A stretch of 64,000 bases of DNA, taken from JAJEAO01 sp963667635 (GTDB taxonomy: Bacteria > Acidobacteriota > Vicinamibacteria > Marinacidobacterales > Marinacidobacteraceae). The notes under the pieces were generated by a model, which saw only the letters and a program-made list of their open reading frames with translations, was not told the origin of the DNA and searched no databases. Below, piece by piece: positions 17,053 to 26,129 of the stretch (position 1 is its first letter; each line of letters opens with the position of its first letter). The DNA is taken from the NCBI GenBank assembly GCA_965232015.1, contig OZ246946.1, positions 930,001-994,000 on the forward strand. Direction: 5' to 3'. Made by a program: the position numbers and the translations under genes.

Positions 17053-18248
17053 TGCCTGAACCAACCGTGCGCCTCGCCTCCCGCGTGGCGGCCATCTCCC
17101 CTTCGCCCACGATGGCCGTCATGGCCGAAGCCATGCGCCTGCGCTCGGCGGGCGAGGACGTCGTGGACTTCTCGGCCGGTCAGCCCGACTTCAACACTCC
17201 CGACATCCCGAGCCGCGCCGGCATCGAGGCGATCGAGTCCGGCTACACCCGGTACACCCCGAATCCGGGGGCCCCCGAACTGCGCGCCGCCGTCGCCGCC
17301 GCCTACCGCCGGGACTTCGGGCTCGACTTCGGGCCCGCGAACGCTCTCATCACCTCCGGCGGCAAGCACGCCCTCACCGGCGTCTTCCTCGCGACTTGCG
17401 AACCCGGCGACGAAGTCGTCATTCCGACGCCCTACTGGCCGACCTTCCCCGAGCAGGCGCGGATCGCCGGCGCGGCGCCGGTCCTCGCGCCCGCCGACGC
17501 CGCGACCGGATTCCGGCCGACGCGGGCGGTAGTCGAGCCGCACGTGACCGACCGAACCCGCGTGATCCTGCTGAACGTGCCCAGCAACCCCTCCGGCGTC
17601 GCGCTCGATCCGCGCGAGCTGGAGGAGTTGGCGGAGCTGGCGCAGGAAGCCGACGCGATCCTGCTCTGGGACGACACCTACGCCCGGCTCACCTTCGAGC
17701 CGACGCCCGAGGGGGCCTACCGGAAGATGCAGGAGATCCTCGGGCCGCGGTTCGTGATCGCCGGGAGCGCCTCCAAGACCTGGGCGATGACGGGTTGGCG
17801 GATCGGCTGGGCGCTCGGTCCGGGAGAACTCATCCGGGGGGCGGCGGCGCTCCAGAGCCAGATGACGTCGAACGCGTGCTCGATCTCGCAGCGGGCGGTG
17901 CTCGCCGCGCTCGAGGCGGACCCGGCGGAGTTCCGGTGGATGGTGCGCGCCTTCGCCGCCCGCGCGGAGCGGATGCGCGAGGGGCTGCTCCGCATTCCCG
18001 GAGTCCGCTGCGGCGTCCCGGACGGGGCGTTTTATCTGTTTCCCGACTTCCGGGAGCGGCTCGCGCCGGGGCAGGGGTCCCAGGCGCTCGCGCAGGCGCT
18101 GCTCGAGAACGAGCGGGTTGCGACGGTCCCCGGGATCGCCTTCGGCCACGACACCCACCTTCGGCTCAGCTTCGCCACCTCCGAGGCGCGGATTGACGAG
18201 GGGCTCGCCCGCCTCGAGCGGTTCTTCGCCGGATCGCCGGGCGTGTGA
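17052..18248 (+). CDS. Class I/II PLP-dependent aminotransferase (aspartate aminotransferase type)
   Basis: The 398-aa fold-type I enzyme has the family landmarks SAGQPDFNTPD, the YTPNPGAPELR stretch, NVPSNPSG, the PLP lysine K242 in SASKTWAMTGWRIGW, and C-terminal R in RLSFATSE. The sequence is of the AspC/AAT-Ib type, so aspartate or aromatic amino acids are likely substrates. It overlaps coaD by one base. Confidence 0.92.
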   Translation: MPEPTVRLASRVAAISPSPTMAVMAEAMRLRSAGEDVVDFSAGQPDFNTPDIPSRAGIEAIESGYTRYTPNPGAPELRAAVAAAYRRDFGLDFGPANALITSGGKHALTGVFLATCEPGDEVVIPTPYWPTFPEQARIAGAAPVLAPADAATGFRPTRAVVEPHVTDRTRVILLNVPSNPSGVALDPRELEELAELAQEADAILLWDDTYARLTFEPTPEGAYRKMQEILGPRFVIAGSASKTWAMTGWRIGWALGPGELIRGAAALQSQMTSNACSISQRAVLAALEADPAEFRWMVRAFAARAERMREGLLRIPGVRCGVPDGAFYLFPDFRERLAPGQGSQALAQALLENERVATVPGIAFGHDTHLRLSFATSEARIDEGLARLERFFAGSPGV

Positions 18249-18257
18249 GAATCCCCG

Positions 18258-19619
18258 ATGCCCGCCGTGACGACCGAGACCGATTCCGCCGACGAAACGC
18301 CACCCGGCTGTAGCCCGTCCTCCTCCACCCGGACCATCCGGGAGGCCCATGACCGCTTCGTCTTTCCCGCGGTCCAGACCTTCTACGACGAGCCGATGCC
18401 GATCGTCCGGGGGCAGGGGAAGCACGTCTGGGACGCCGACGGGAACCGCTACCTCGACTTCTTCGGCGGCATCCTGACCGTCGGGCTCGGTCACTGCCAT
18501 CCCGAGGTGAACCACGCGATCCACGAGCAGGTGGACACCCTCCAGCACGTCACCACGATGTTGCCGAACCAGCCCATGGTGGACGTCGCCGAGCGGCTCG
18601 CCCGGATCGCGCCGGGAGACTGCGACCGCAGTTTCTTCACGAACTCCGGCACCGAGGCGAACGAGTTCGCCCTGCTGGTGGCCGAGGTCCACACCGGACG
18701 CGGCGAGGTTCTCGCGCTGCGTCACGGCTACAGCGGCCGGAGCCGGCTCACCATGGGCGCCACCGGGCAGGCGCCGTGGCGGCTCGGCGGCGGGGCCGCC
18801 TCCGGCATCCGCCACGTGGCGAACGCCTACTGCTACCGCTGCCCGTTCGGACTCGAGTACCCCTCCTGCGATCTCCGCTGCGCGCGCGACATCGAGGACG
18901 TCATCCGGACCACTACCTCCGGCCGGATCGCCGGGTTCATCGCCGAGCCGATCCAGGGCGTCGGCGGGTTCATCACGCCCCCGCCGGGCTACTTCGAGGT
19001 CGCGGTCGAGATCGTGCGCCGCTACGGCGGGCTGTTCATCTGCGACGAGATCCAGACCGGCTTCGGGCGAACCGGCGGCGCGCTGAACGGCATCGGCCAC
19101 TGGGAAGTGGACCCCGACATCGTGACCTACGCCAAGGGCCTCGGGAACGGCGTTCCGGTCGCCGCCACCGTCGCCCGCAGCGAGGTGGCCGAGTCGCTCG
19201 TGGGCAACACCCTCTCCACCTTCGGTGGCAACCCGGTCTCCATGGCGGCGGCCCGGGCGGTGATCGACATCGTGGAGCGCGACGATCTGGCCGCGAACGC
19301 CGCCCGGGTCGGGGTCGTTCTGCGGGACGGGCTCGAGCGGCTCGCGGACCTCCATCCCCGGATCGGGGACGTCCGGGGCAAGGGGCTGATGCAGGCGCTC
19401 GAGTTCGTCGAGGACCGCGCCAGCAAGACGCCCGACGCCGCGTTCACCACCCGTTTCCTCCAGTGCGCCCGCGACGAGGGGCTCCTCGTCGGGAAGGGCG
19501 GGCTCTACGGAAACTGCGTCCGCATCTCCCCGCCGCTGAACATCGCGGCCGACGATGTCCGCGACGCACTCGAGCGGCTGGACCAGGCCCTCTCGGCGAC
19601 GGAGGCGGCGCTCCGTTGA
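18258..19619 (+). CDS. Class III PLP-dependent aminotransferase (AGXT2-like)
   Basis: The 453-aa omega-aminotransferase binds PLP through K293 in TYAKGLGNG and carries FICDEIQTGFGRTG. A cysteine-bearing loop YCYRCPFGLEYPSCDLRC resembles alanine-glyoxylate aminotransferase 2 proteins. The amino donor cannot be set from sequence. It starts 9 bp after the class I aminotransferase. Its TGA overlaps the TTG start of the CoA-transferase (TTGA), so the three genes probably form one operon, perhaps for amino-acid catabolism ending in an acyl-CoA. Confidence 0.9.
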   Translation: MPAVTTETDSADETPPGCSPSSSTRTIREAHDRFVFPAVQTFYDEPMPIVRGQGKHVWDADGNRYLDFFGGILTVGLGHCHPEVNHAIHEQVDTLQHVTTMLPNQPMVDVAERLARIAPGDCDRSFFTNSGTEANEFALLVAEVHTGRGEVLALRHGYSGRSRLTMGATGQAPWRLGGGAASGIRHVANAYCYRCPFGLEYPSCDLRCARDIEDVIRTTTSGRIAGFIAEPIQGVGGFITPPPGYFEVAVEIVRRYGGLFICDEIQTGFGRTGGALNGIGHWEVDPDIVTYAKGLGNGVPVAATVARSEVAESLVGNTLSTFGGNPVSMAAARAVIDIVERDDLAANAARVGVVLRDGLERLADLHPRIGDVRGKGLMQALEFVEDRASKTPDAAFTTRFLQCARDEGLLVGKGGLYGNCVRISPPLNIAADDVRDALERLDQALSATEAALR

Positions 19620-20824
19620 CCGACCCGGCTCCGCCGCTGTCGGGCGTTCGGGTGCTGGACCTCTCCCGCATCCTCGCGGGGCCGTTCGCGACCATGATGC
19701 TCGCCGACCTCGGCGCCGAGGTCATCAAGATCGAGCCGCCCGGCGGCGACGACACCCGGACCTGGGGTCCCCCGTTCGCGGGCGGAGAGAGCGCCTACTT
19801 CCTCGCCGTGAATCGCGGCAAGAAGAGCGTCGTCCTGAACCTCAAGACCGACCGCGGCCGGGAGGACCTCGAACGCCTCCTCGACCGGGCCGACGTCGTC
19901 GTCGAGAACTTCCGCCCCGGGACCCTCGCCCGGCTCGGCTTCCCTGCCGACGATGTCCTCGCGCGTCGGCCCCGGATCGTCTGGTGCTCGATCTCGGCCT
20001 ACGGCCAGTACGGACCGCTGGCGTCGCTGCCGGGGTACGACGCGATCATGCAGGGCGAGGCGGGGTGGATGGGACTCACCGGGCCCCCGGAGGGCCCTCC
20101 GACCAAGGTCGGGGCCTCGCTCGCGGACATCACGGCGGCGATGATGGCGTCCTCCGGCATCCTCGCCGCGCTGTTCGACCGGGAGCGCACCGGCCGGGGC
20201 CGCCGGGTGGACGTCGCGCTGTTCGATTCGGTCGTGGCGACCCTGACCTACCAGGCGCAGGGGGCGCTCCTCACCGGCGACGAACCGGCCCGGAGCGGGA
20301 ATTGCCATCCATCGCTCACGCCCTACGAGAGTTTCGAGGCGAAGGACGGGCACGTCATCGTGGGGGTGGGGAACGACGCCGCCTGGCAGCGGTTCTGCGC
20401 CGCTTGCGCCCCCGACCTGAATCGTCCCGAGTACCGCGCGAACCCGGACCGGGTGCGCCGTCGGGCCGAGCTTCGGGCGCGGCTCGAACCCCGGTTCCGG
20501 GAGCGGACCGTGGAAGCGTGGGAGCAGCTTCTGGGCGAGGCGGGGATCCCGGTGGGTCGGGTCCGCTCGATGCTCGACATCCTGCGGAGTCCGCAGCTCG
20601 CTGCGAGGGGCATGGTGGTCTCCCGCGAGCATCCGACCGTGGGGACGCTGCGCCTCGTAGGGAACCCGATCCAGTACGACGGGGTTCCGCACACCGCGGA
20701 GGGGCCGCCGCCGACCCGGGGCCAGCACACTGCCGAGGTGCTCACCCGCGCCGCCGCGATGATGGCGGGACCCGGGGCCGGATCCCCATCCCCGTCCCCG
20801 CCATCTCCTCGCCGGTCAGCGTAG
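19616..20824 (+). CDS. CaiB/BaiF (class III) CoA-transferase
   Basis: The 402-aa enzyme transfers CoA between carboxylic acids. It opens with the typical LSGVRVLDLSRILAGPFATM and continues LADLGAEVIKIEPPGGDDTR, NRGKKSVVLNLK, then GYDAIMQGEAG, which carries the catalytic Asp region. The start is TTG 19616, overlapping the upstream TGA. The last 25 residues are a Pro/Ser tail that is probably disordered. The substrate is unknown. Confidence 0.92.
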   Translation: MTDPAPPLSGVRVLDLSRILAGPFATMMLADLGAEVIKIEPPGGDDTRTWGPPFAGGESAYFLAVNRGKKSVVLNLKTDRGREDLERLLDRADVVVENFRPGTLARLGFPADDVLARRPRIVWCSISAYGQYGPLASLPGYDAIMQGEAGWMGLTGPPEGPPTKVGASLADITAAMMASSGILAALFDRERTGRGRRVDVALFDSVVATLTYQAQGALLTGDEPARSGNCHPSLTPYESFEAKDGHVIVGVGNDAAWQRFCAACAPDLNRPEYRANPDRVRRRAELRARLEPRFRERTVEAWEQLLGEAGIPVGRVRSMLDILRSPQLAARGMVVSREHPTVGTLRLVGNPIQYDGVPHTAEGPPPTRGQHTAEVLTRAAAMMAGPGAGSPSPSPPSPRRSA

Positions 20825-20912
20825 GCGAGTCGGGTTCGGGCGGGAGGCGTCTCGGTGCGACACGGTCGCGCCCCGGGGGTCCCCGACTGCTGGCGACGCC
20901 CCCGAGGACCAG

Positions 20913-21200
20913 TCAGTCCTCGTCCTCGCTGGCTGGCGCGATCTTCGCGGGTTCGGGGGAGAGGGCCTGCTCGATGCGGGCGAGCCGTTCTCTCATGGCC
21001 CGGATCTCGGTGCTGATGGCCCGGATCTCGGCGCTGATCCTCTCGCTGAGCGTCGCCACCGTCTCTTCGACCTGTTGCATGTCTTCGCGGTGCTCTTCCC
21101 GGAGGCTCTGGATCTCGTCCCGGATCCCGGCTTGACCGACTCCGATGGCGACGCCCACTCCGAGAACGGAGACGAGGATCACCCAGTCCCCTCTCTTCAT
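20913..21200 (-). CDS. Small membrane-anchored coiled-coil protein
   Basis: The protein from ATG 21200 has 95 aa: one N-terminal membrane helix (WVILVSVLGVGVAIGVG), a long amphipathic coiled coil (about residues 25-75, with ISAEIRAISTEIRAMRERL heptads), and an acidic tail EDED. A GGGGG stretch seven bases upstream supports this start; ATG 21230 would add ten residues. It is divergent from the TonB-like gene at 21379. Such proteins may be scaffolds, but no function can be assigned. Confidence 0.65.
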   Translation of the reverse strand: MKRGDWVILVSVLGVGVAIGVGQAGIRDEIQSLREEHREDMQQVEETVATLSERISAEIRAISTEIRAMRERLARIEQALSPEPAKIAPASEDED

Positions 21201-21378
21201 GACCGGACCCCCACGGACGCATTCCGGCATGCTCCCCTGCCGCTCACCACATGGTGACTCTAGCGGGCTAGGGCCGGGGGGCGGCGTCGGGCGGGCCGAC
21301 CGGGGATGGCGACAGAATCGAGGCGAACCGTCCCTGACCTCCCGTCGTCTCGCGGACGCTGACTGCTAGGATTCGACC

Positions 21379-22350
21379 ATGGAGCCCAAGGCGGGGCAGG
21401 AGTTCGGCATGGACACGGCTCGCGATGCTCCCCGGTCCCGGCCCTCGAACTGGCTCGGTGGTCTGGAGTCCGGAGGGGCGGCGTCCGGAAGCCGCTCACG
21501 GCGCGAGTGGCGCCCGGCGCTCGTGTCCCTCGGCCTGCACCTCACCCTCGGGGCGCTGCTGTTCCTCCCCGGCCTTCGCCTTCTCGACGAATCGTCGGAG
21601 AGCCGGATGAACAATCTGCCCCGGTTCGACTTCCGGGTCGCCGGAGGGGAGGGCGCCGGAGGGGGCGGAGGCGGCGGCGGGAGCCGCGGTGACCGGATCA
21701 GCGCCTTCATCCCGGTGCGAGCCGAACCCCCGCCGACTCCGGAGCCCGAGATCGAGACGCCGCGGGAGGCCCCCATCGCGCCGCGCAAGCCTCGCCCCCT
21801 TCGGTTCGACGACCTCGAGAATCTCGCCGACTCGCCGGAGGTCACCGATCTGGTGCTCGGCAACATCTTCTCCCCGCAGGCGGTCGAGTTCCCTGGCCTC
21901 TCGCTGTCCGACTTCGAGGACCGGGGCGGCCGCGACACCGCGCCGAGCGCGGGGGACGGGGGCGGTATCGGCGGAGGCGAGGGAATCGGCACCGGAGAAG
22001 GCGTCGGTTGGGGCGTCGGCCCCGGCTACGGCGGCGGGTCCGGCGGCGGCGCCTACAGCCCTGGGGGGTTCGACGTCGAGCCGAGGCTCCTCTACGAGCC
22101 CGAAGAGCCGCCCTACCCGGAGTCGGCCCGTCGTCGCCGGATCAGCGGGGAGGTGATGCTTCAGGTGCTGGTCAAGCTGGACGGCAGCACCGAGGTGCTC
22201 GGCGTGATCAAGTCGGGTTGCCGCGCCTGCGTCGAGACCGCCCGCCGGCACGCCACGCTCTATCGGTGGGCGCCGGCGCTGAAGGACGGCAAGCCGGTGG
22301 AGGCCCTCGGGGTGATCACGGTCACCTTCGGGCTGTTCTCCGATCCCTGA
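21379..22350 (+). CDS. TonB-family energy transducer with glycine-rich spacer
   Basis: The 323-aa protein has a cytoplasmic start, a membrane segment (about residues 51-68, LGLHLTLGALLFLPGL), a periplasmic spacer with two Gly-rich tracts (GGEGAGGGGGGGGSRG and a longer one near residues 190-225), and a clear TonB C-terminal domain: PPYPESARRRRISGEVMLQV then VLVKLDGSTEVLGV. A Cys pair in KSGCRACVETA may form a disulphide. No ExbBD is adjacent. Confidence 0.88.
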   Translation: MEPKAGQEFGMDTARDAPRSRPSNWLGGLESGGAASGSRSRREWRPALVSLGLHLTLGALLFLPGLRLLDESSESRMNNLPRFDFRVAGGEGAGGGGGGGGSRGDRISAFIPVRAEPPPTPEPEIETPREAPIAPRKPRPLRFDDLENLADSPEVTDLVLGNIFSPQAVEFPGLSLSDFEDRGGRDTAPSAGDGGGIGGGEGIGTGEGVGWGVGPGYGGGSGGGAYSPGGFDVEPRLLYEPEEPPYPESARRRRISGEVMLQVLVKLDGSTEVLGVIKSGCRACVETARRHATLYRWAPALKDGKPVEALGVITVTFGLFSDP

Positions 22351-22384
22351 TCTCGCCCCGCATCGGATCCCGAGTACCGCGCCC

Positions 22385-22936
22385 GTGACGACTGAAGCCC
22401 CGGCGCCGCACACCGAGCTTCTGTCCGCGGACGCCATTCGGGAGCGGGTGGAGACCCTCGCCGACGAGATCGAGGCCGAGCACACCGGGGCCGCCGGAGA
22501 GGGGGAGGGCCTGCATCTCCTCGTCGTCCTCCGCGGGGGCTTCCTGCTCGCCGCCGACCTCGCCCGCGCGCTCGCCCGGCGCGGGATGGAAGTCACCGTG
22601 GACTTTTGCCGGATCATCAGCTATCGGGACGGCACCGAACCCGGGGATCCGGAGGTGCGCCTCGACGATCCGGAGTCGCTGCGCGGGAAGCACGTGCTGA
22701 TCGTGGAGGACATCGTGGACACCGGGGTCGCGCTCGACGCCCTCACCCGCGCGGTCCGCCCCCACCGCCCCCGCACCCTCCGGTGCGTGGCGCTGTTGTC
22801 CAAGCCGGCGCGCCGGAGGCTCCCGATCGAGGCCGACTTCACCGGGTTCGTGATCCCGGACCGGTTCGTGGTCGGCTACGGTCTCGATGTGGCGGGACGC
22901 TACCGCCACCTCCCGCATGTGGCCGCGATCGCCTGA
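22385..22936 (+). CDS. hpt: Hypoxanthine phosphoribosyltransferase
   Basis: The 183-aa type I phosphoribosyltransferase converts hypoxanthine or guanine plus PRPP to IMP or GMP. The PRPP loop reads VLIVEDIVDTGVALD, the expected E-D pair followed by DTG. LLVVLRGGFLLAADL and FVVGYGLDVAGRYR match the HPRT N- and C-terminal motifs. The start is GTG 22385. It converges on the nucleoside operon, so purine salvage genes cluster here. Confidence 0.93.
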   Translation: MTTEAPAPHTELLSADAIRERVETLADEIEAEHTGAAGEGEGLHLLVVLRGGFLLAADLARALARRGMEVTVDFCRIISYRDGTEPGDPEVRLDDPESLRGKHVLIVEDIVDTGVALDALTRAVRPHRPRTLRCVALLSKPARRRLPIEADFTGFVIPDRFVVGYGLDVAGRYRHLPHVAAIA

Positions 22937-22953
22937 TCGTTCGGGCCGCGTCG

Positions 22954-23376
22954 CTACGGAGTCGCCGCGACGCCCACCTGCACAATCCGGGGCCGGTCCA
23001 CGCCGGCGACGGCGACGTAGCGGAAGACCGCGCCGTCGAGGTCGCGGGGCCCGGGATCCTGAACGACCACGTCGCGATCTCCGGTGAGCAGCGCGGCGAA
23101 CGGAGCCGCCTGATCGTCCCCGGAGGGGTCGGTGGGAAAGGCGAACCCGCTGTCCTCGACCGTGCTGTAGGCGATCCTCCCGCGTTCGTCGCTGACCCAG
23201 ACTTCGGCGATGACCGTGTCGCGCGCGATACGCCGGAGCGAGGCGTTGATCTCGTCCGGGTCCATGCCGGCCCGCACCGCGGCGTCCACATAGTGGGCCG
23301 CGAGTCGGGCTGCGGCCACCATCCAGGCGGCCTGAAGGTCATCCGCAAGCTTCGGGGCGTCGTTCATGCGCTCCAT
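22954..23376 (-). CDS. Small Cache/PAS-like sensor-domain protein
   Basis: The 140-aa protein has no signal peptide. Its middle reads like a single Cache/PAS-type sensor fold: IAEVWVSDERGRIAYSTVED, then FAALLTGDRDVVVQDPGPRD and a final pair of strands FRYVAVAGVD and RIVQVGVAA. No output domain is fused. It is the last gene of the minus-strand nucleoside operon, 44 bp after the phosphorylase. ATG 23367 is an alternative start. Confidence 0.6.
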   Translation of the reverse strand: MERMNDAPKLADDLQAAWMVAAARLAAHYVDAAVRAGMDPDEINASLRRIARDTVIAEVWVSDERGRIAYSTVEDSGFAFPTDPSGDDQAAPFAALLTGDRDVVVQDPGPRDLDGAVFRYVAVAGVDRPRIVQVGVAATP

Positions 23377-23420
23377 TGTGCCACTCGCGGTGTCCCCCGG
23401 GGCCGGCGGATTCAGCGGAT

Positions 23421-24272
23421 TCAGCCCCCGAAGGCCGGTTCGGCGGCCGCGGCCGCGAGGAGGGCGATGAGCCGGGGGACGGCCCCGGCGGCGGCTTCGT
23501 TCACATGGGCGGCGTCGAGCGGGACCGGACTGATGCCGGCGGCGAGGTTGGAGCAGAACACGAGCCCGGCGAGACGAACCCCGAGGTGCCGGGCGGCGAT
23601 CGCCTCCATGACCACGGACATCCCCACCACATCGGCTCCCATCGCCGCCAGCATCCGGATCTCGGCGGGGGTCTCGAACTGCGGCCCCCTCAGACCGGCA
23701 TAGACCCCGGTCGTCAGCGTCGTCCCGGTCCGTTCGCCGGCCCGCTCGAGCGCGGCCGAGAGATCCGGATCCCACGCCCGGGTCAGGTCCGGGAAGCGCG
23801 GCTCCGGCCCCGGTTCCGGGCCTTCGAGCGGGCTCGTCCCGGTCAGATTCAGGTGGTCCCGCAGGAGCATGAAGTCCCCGGCGTCGAGGTCCGGCCGGAT
23901 GGCGCCCACCGCCGCGGTGATGACGAGCTTCCGCACCCCGAGAGTCGCGAGGAGGCGCACGCCGAAGGCGGCCGAATCGGCGTCGTGGCCTTCGTAGAGA
24001 TGGTGGCGGCCGCACAGGAGCGCCATCCCCGGACCTGCCCCCGACGTCGCCGGGAGCCGGCCGACGATCAGCCGGCTCCGGTGGCCGGGCGCGGTGCATC
24101 CGGCGAGGCCCGGGATGTCCCGGTAGGGGATCTCGGCCTCGGTCACGAGGGCGTTGCTCACCCCGGCGAGGCCCGACCCCAGAACGATCCCGACTTCGGG
24201 GAACGGGGAGCCGATCCGGCTCCGGACCGAAGCGGCGGCCCGGTCGAGCGCGCGGCGCGCCTCCGGCTTCAC
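23421..24272 (-). CDS. Purine-nucleoside phosphorylase (trimeric type)
   Basis: The 283-aa protein splits purine nucleosides with phosphate into base and ribose-1-phosphate. Family motifs are IVLGSGL, GHRSRLIVG, LLCGRHHLYEGHD, ITAAVGAIRPDL (in place of the usual TNAAGG), and GVYAGLRGPQFETPAEIRML, the PNP/MTAP signature. The GTG start at 24272 lies one base after the transporter stop. Import, phosphorolysis and Hpt salvage are therefore encoded side by side. Confidence 0.92.
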   Translation of the reverse strand: MKPEARRALDRAAASVRSRIGSPFPEVGIVLGSGLAGVSNALVTEAEIPYRDIPGLAGCTAPGHRSRLIVGRLPATSGAGPGMALLCGRHHLYEGHDADSAAFGVRLLATLGVRKLVITAAVGAIRPDLDAGDFMLLRDHLNLTGTSPLEGPEPGPEPRFPDLTRAWDPDLSAALERAGERTGTTLTTGVYAGLRGPQFETPAEIRMLAAMGADVVGMSVVMEAIAARHLGVRLAGLVFCSNLAAGISPVPLDAAHVNEAAAGAVPRLIALLAAAAAEPAFGG

Positions 24273-24273
24273 G

Positions 24274-25467
24274 TCACGCCCCCGAGAGCAGGCCGGCGAT
24301 CGCCGCGGTGACGAGGGTTGCGAGAGTCCCGGCGAGGAGCGCCCTCGCGCCGAGCCGCGCCAGATCCCGCTTTCGGCCGGGCGCCAGCGACCCGATGCCG
24401 CCGATCTGGATCCCCACCGACCCGAGGTTCGAGAAGCCGCAGAGCGCGAAGGTGGCGATCACCTCGCTGCGCGCCGACAGCGCGCCGTCGGCCTTCAGCG
24501 CGGCGAGGTCGAGGTAGGCCACGAACTCGTTCAGGATCAGTTTCTTTCCGAGCAAGGAGGCGACGGTCTGGACCTCTCCCGACGGAACGCCGATCAGGAA
24601 CGCTACCGGCGTAAAGGCCCACCCCAGGATCTGCGCGAGCGACAGGCCCACCGCGCCGAGCGGCACATCCACGAGCGCCACCAGGCCGAGGAACGCGATC
24701 AGCATGGCCACGACGTTGAGCACGAGCTTCATCCCGGAGGAGGCGCCGCTCGCCGCCGCGCCGATCAGATTCGCCTCGCGTCGTTCCACCTCGTAGCGGA
24801 CCTCGCCCGCCGTAACCGGGCGGTCCGTCTCCGGGATCAGGATCTTGGCCATCATGAGCGCCGCCGGAACGCTCACCACGCTGGCCGCGAGCAGGAGCCG
24901 CGCGTCCACGCCGAGCGCGATGTAGGCCGCCAGCATGCCCCCCGAGACGGTGGCCATCCCGGACGCCATGACGGCGAGCAGTTCGGAGCGCGTCATGCGT
25001 TCCAGATAGGGCGCCACCACGAGGGGGGCCTCGGTCTGCCCCATGAACACGTTGGCGGCCGCGGCGAGCGTCTCGGCGCCGCTCGTTCCCAGCGTGCGGA
25101 CCATCAGCTTCGCCATCCCCACGACCGCGAGCTGCAGGACCCCGAGGTGATAGAGCACCGCGAAGAAGGAGGCGACATAGACGATCGCGGGCAGCGCCGA
25201 GACCGCGAGGATGACGCCGAACCGCTCCTCGTCGGCGAGCGGTCCGAAGAGGAGCTCAATCCCGCTCCGCGCCTGCGACAGACCCAGCTCCACCGCATCC
25301 GCCACCGCGCCGAGCGCGGCGGCCCCGACGGTCGTCTCGAGGACGAGGACGGCGAATCCGACCTGCAGCGCGAGGGACCAGGCCACGACCCGCCACGGGA
25401 AGCGGGACCGGTTCTCGGAGGCCGCCCAGGCGATTCCGATCAGGACCGCGATCCCGAGGACGGCCAC
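24274..25467 (-). CDS. Concentrative nucleoside transporter (CNT/NupC family)
   Basis: The 397-aa inner-membrane protein has the CNT plan of about ten hydrophobic segments. Conserved blocks include FVFGPL-like ELLFGPLADEERFG, the motif GQTEAPLVVAPYL, MASGMATVSGGML, and C-terminal LILNEFVAYLDLA with CGFSNLGSVGIQIGG. The family imports nucleosides with Na+ or H+. GTG 25467 was chosen since homologues start just before the first helix; longer readings enter the upstream small gene. Confidence 0.9.
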   Translation of the reverse strand: MAVLGIAVLIGIAWAASENRSRFPWRVVAWSLALQVGFAVLVLETTVGAAALGAVADAVELGLSQARSGIELLFGPLADEERFGVILAVSALPAIVYVASFFAVLYHLGVLQLAVVGMAKLMVRTLGTSGAETLAAAANVFMGQTEAPLVVAPYLERMTRSELLAVMASGMATVSGGMLAAYIALGVDARLLLAASVVSVPAALMMAKILIPETDRPVTAGEVRYEVERREANLIGAAASGASSGMKLVLNVVAMLIAFLGLVALVDVPLGAVGLSLAQILGWAFTPVAFLIGVPSGEVQTVASLLGKKLILNEFVAYLDLAALKADGALSARSEVIATFALCGFSNLGSVGIQIGGIGSLAPGRKRDLARLGARALLAGTLATLVTAAIAGLLSGA

Positions 25468-25481
25468 CGGCGAGCCCGCCC

Positions 25482-25652
25482 TCAGGCGCCGAACGCGAAC
25501 ATGAGCCACCCCACCACGAAGGCGAAGCCGGTGAACCCGGCGAAGGACCACAGCGCGAAGCGGATTCGGGCCCCCGTCCCCTCGCGGAGCAGGCAGGCGA
25601 GGGACGGAGAGACCAGCGCCGCAAACAGCGCGAGCGCCTCGAAGTGGGTCAC
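25482..25652 (-). CDS. Small membrane protein (56 aa)
   Basis: The GTG start at 25652 overlaps the TGA of the upstream gene (GTGA), and the 57-codon frame ends 14 bp before the transporter start. It encodes two hydrophobic helices (ALALFAALVSPSLACLL and FTGFAFVVGWLMFAFGA). It was not recognised as a known family. Its position in a tightly packed operon makes a real product likely, perhaps an accessory to the nucleoside transporter. Confidence 0.6.
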   Translation of the reverse strand: MTHFEALALFAALVSPSLACLLREGTGARIRFALWSFAGFTGFAFVVGWLMFAFGA

Positions 25653-26086
25653 GCGGATGTCTCCCCGCCCGTCTTGCGGCCGGTGGCGATGTCCCACGCG
25701 TCGAGCACGACGAGCAGGTTCAGCAGGCCCGCCACGATGAGGAAGGCGTAGCCGTACTCGTAGGTCGCGGCCGAAGGGACGCCCTCGCCCCACCCCAGGA
25801 GGCGCGCCGCCAGGTAGAGGCTTCCGACGCCCATCTCGGCGAGTCCGGCGAGCAGCGTCAGCGGGGCGGTGGGATCGAGGGGGAACAGCTCGCCCTCCAT
25901 GCGGAGGCCGAACAGGAACAGCAGCCCGATGGAGGTGAAGAAGACGGCGCCGGCGCCGCGCCGGCCGAGCAGGAAGTGGCCGAGTCCGGGCACGGCGAAC
26001 GCCGCCACGCACGGCGCGAGCGAGTCCGGGCGCCGGTCCGGGGACCCCGATCCCTTCGTTCCCGTCTCGTTCACGCGCGGGAGCAT
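25649..26086 (-). CDS. Integral membrane protein with PGLGHF motif (TM2/DUF6677-like)
   Basis: The 145-aa protein starts at ATG 26086 and has about four membrane segments. The first contains AVPGLGHFLLGRRGAGAVFF, similar to the G-x-G-H-F-Y-L-G-R motif of TM2-type proteins; I recall the label DUF6677 for such proteins but cannot verify it. It heads the minus-strand nucleoside operon and is divergent from the thiolase, 43 bp apart, so both promoters must sit in or around that gap. Confidence 0.65.
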   Translation of the reverse strand: MLPRVNETGTKGSGSPDRRPDSLAPCVAAFAVPGLGHFLLGRRGAGAVFFTSIGLLFLFGLRMEGELFPLDPTAPLTLLAGLAEMGVGSLYLAARLLGWGEGVPSAATYEYGYAFLIVAGLLNLLVVLDAWDIATGRKTGGETSA

Positions 26087-26129
26087 AGCCACCGCGCCGC
26101 TCCGGGACCGCGATACCCTTCCGCGCGCC

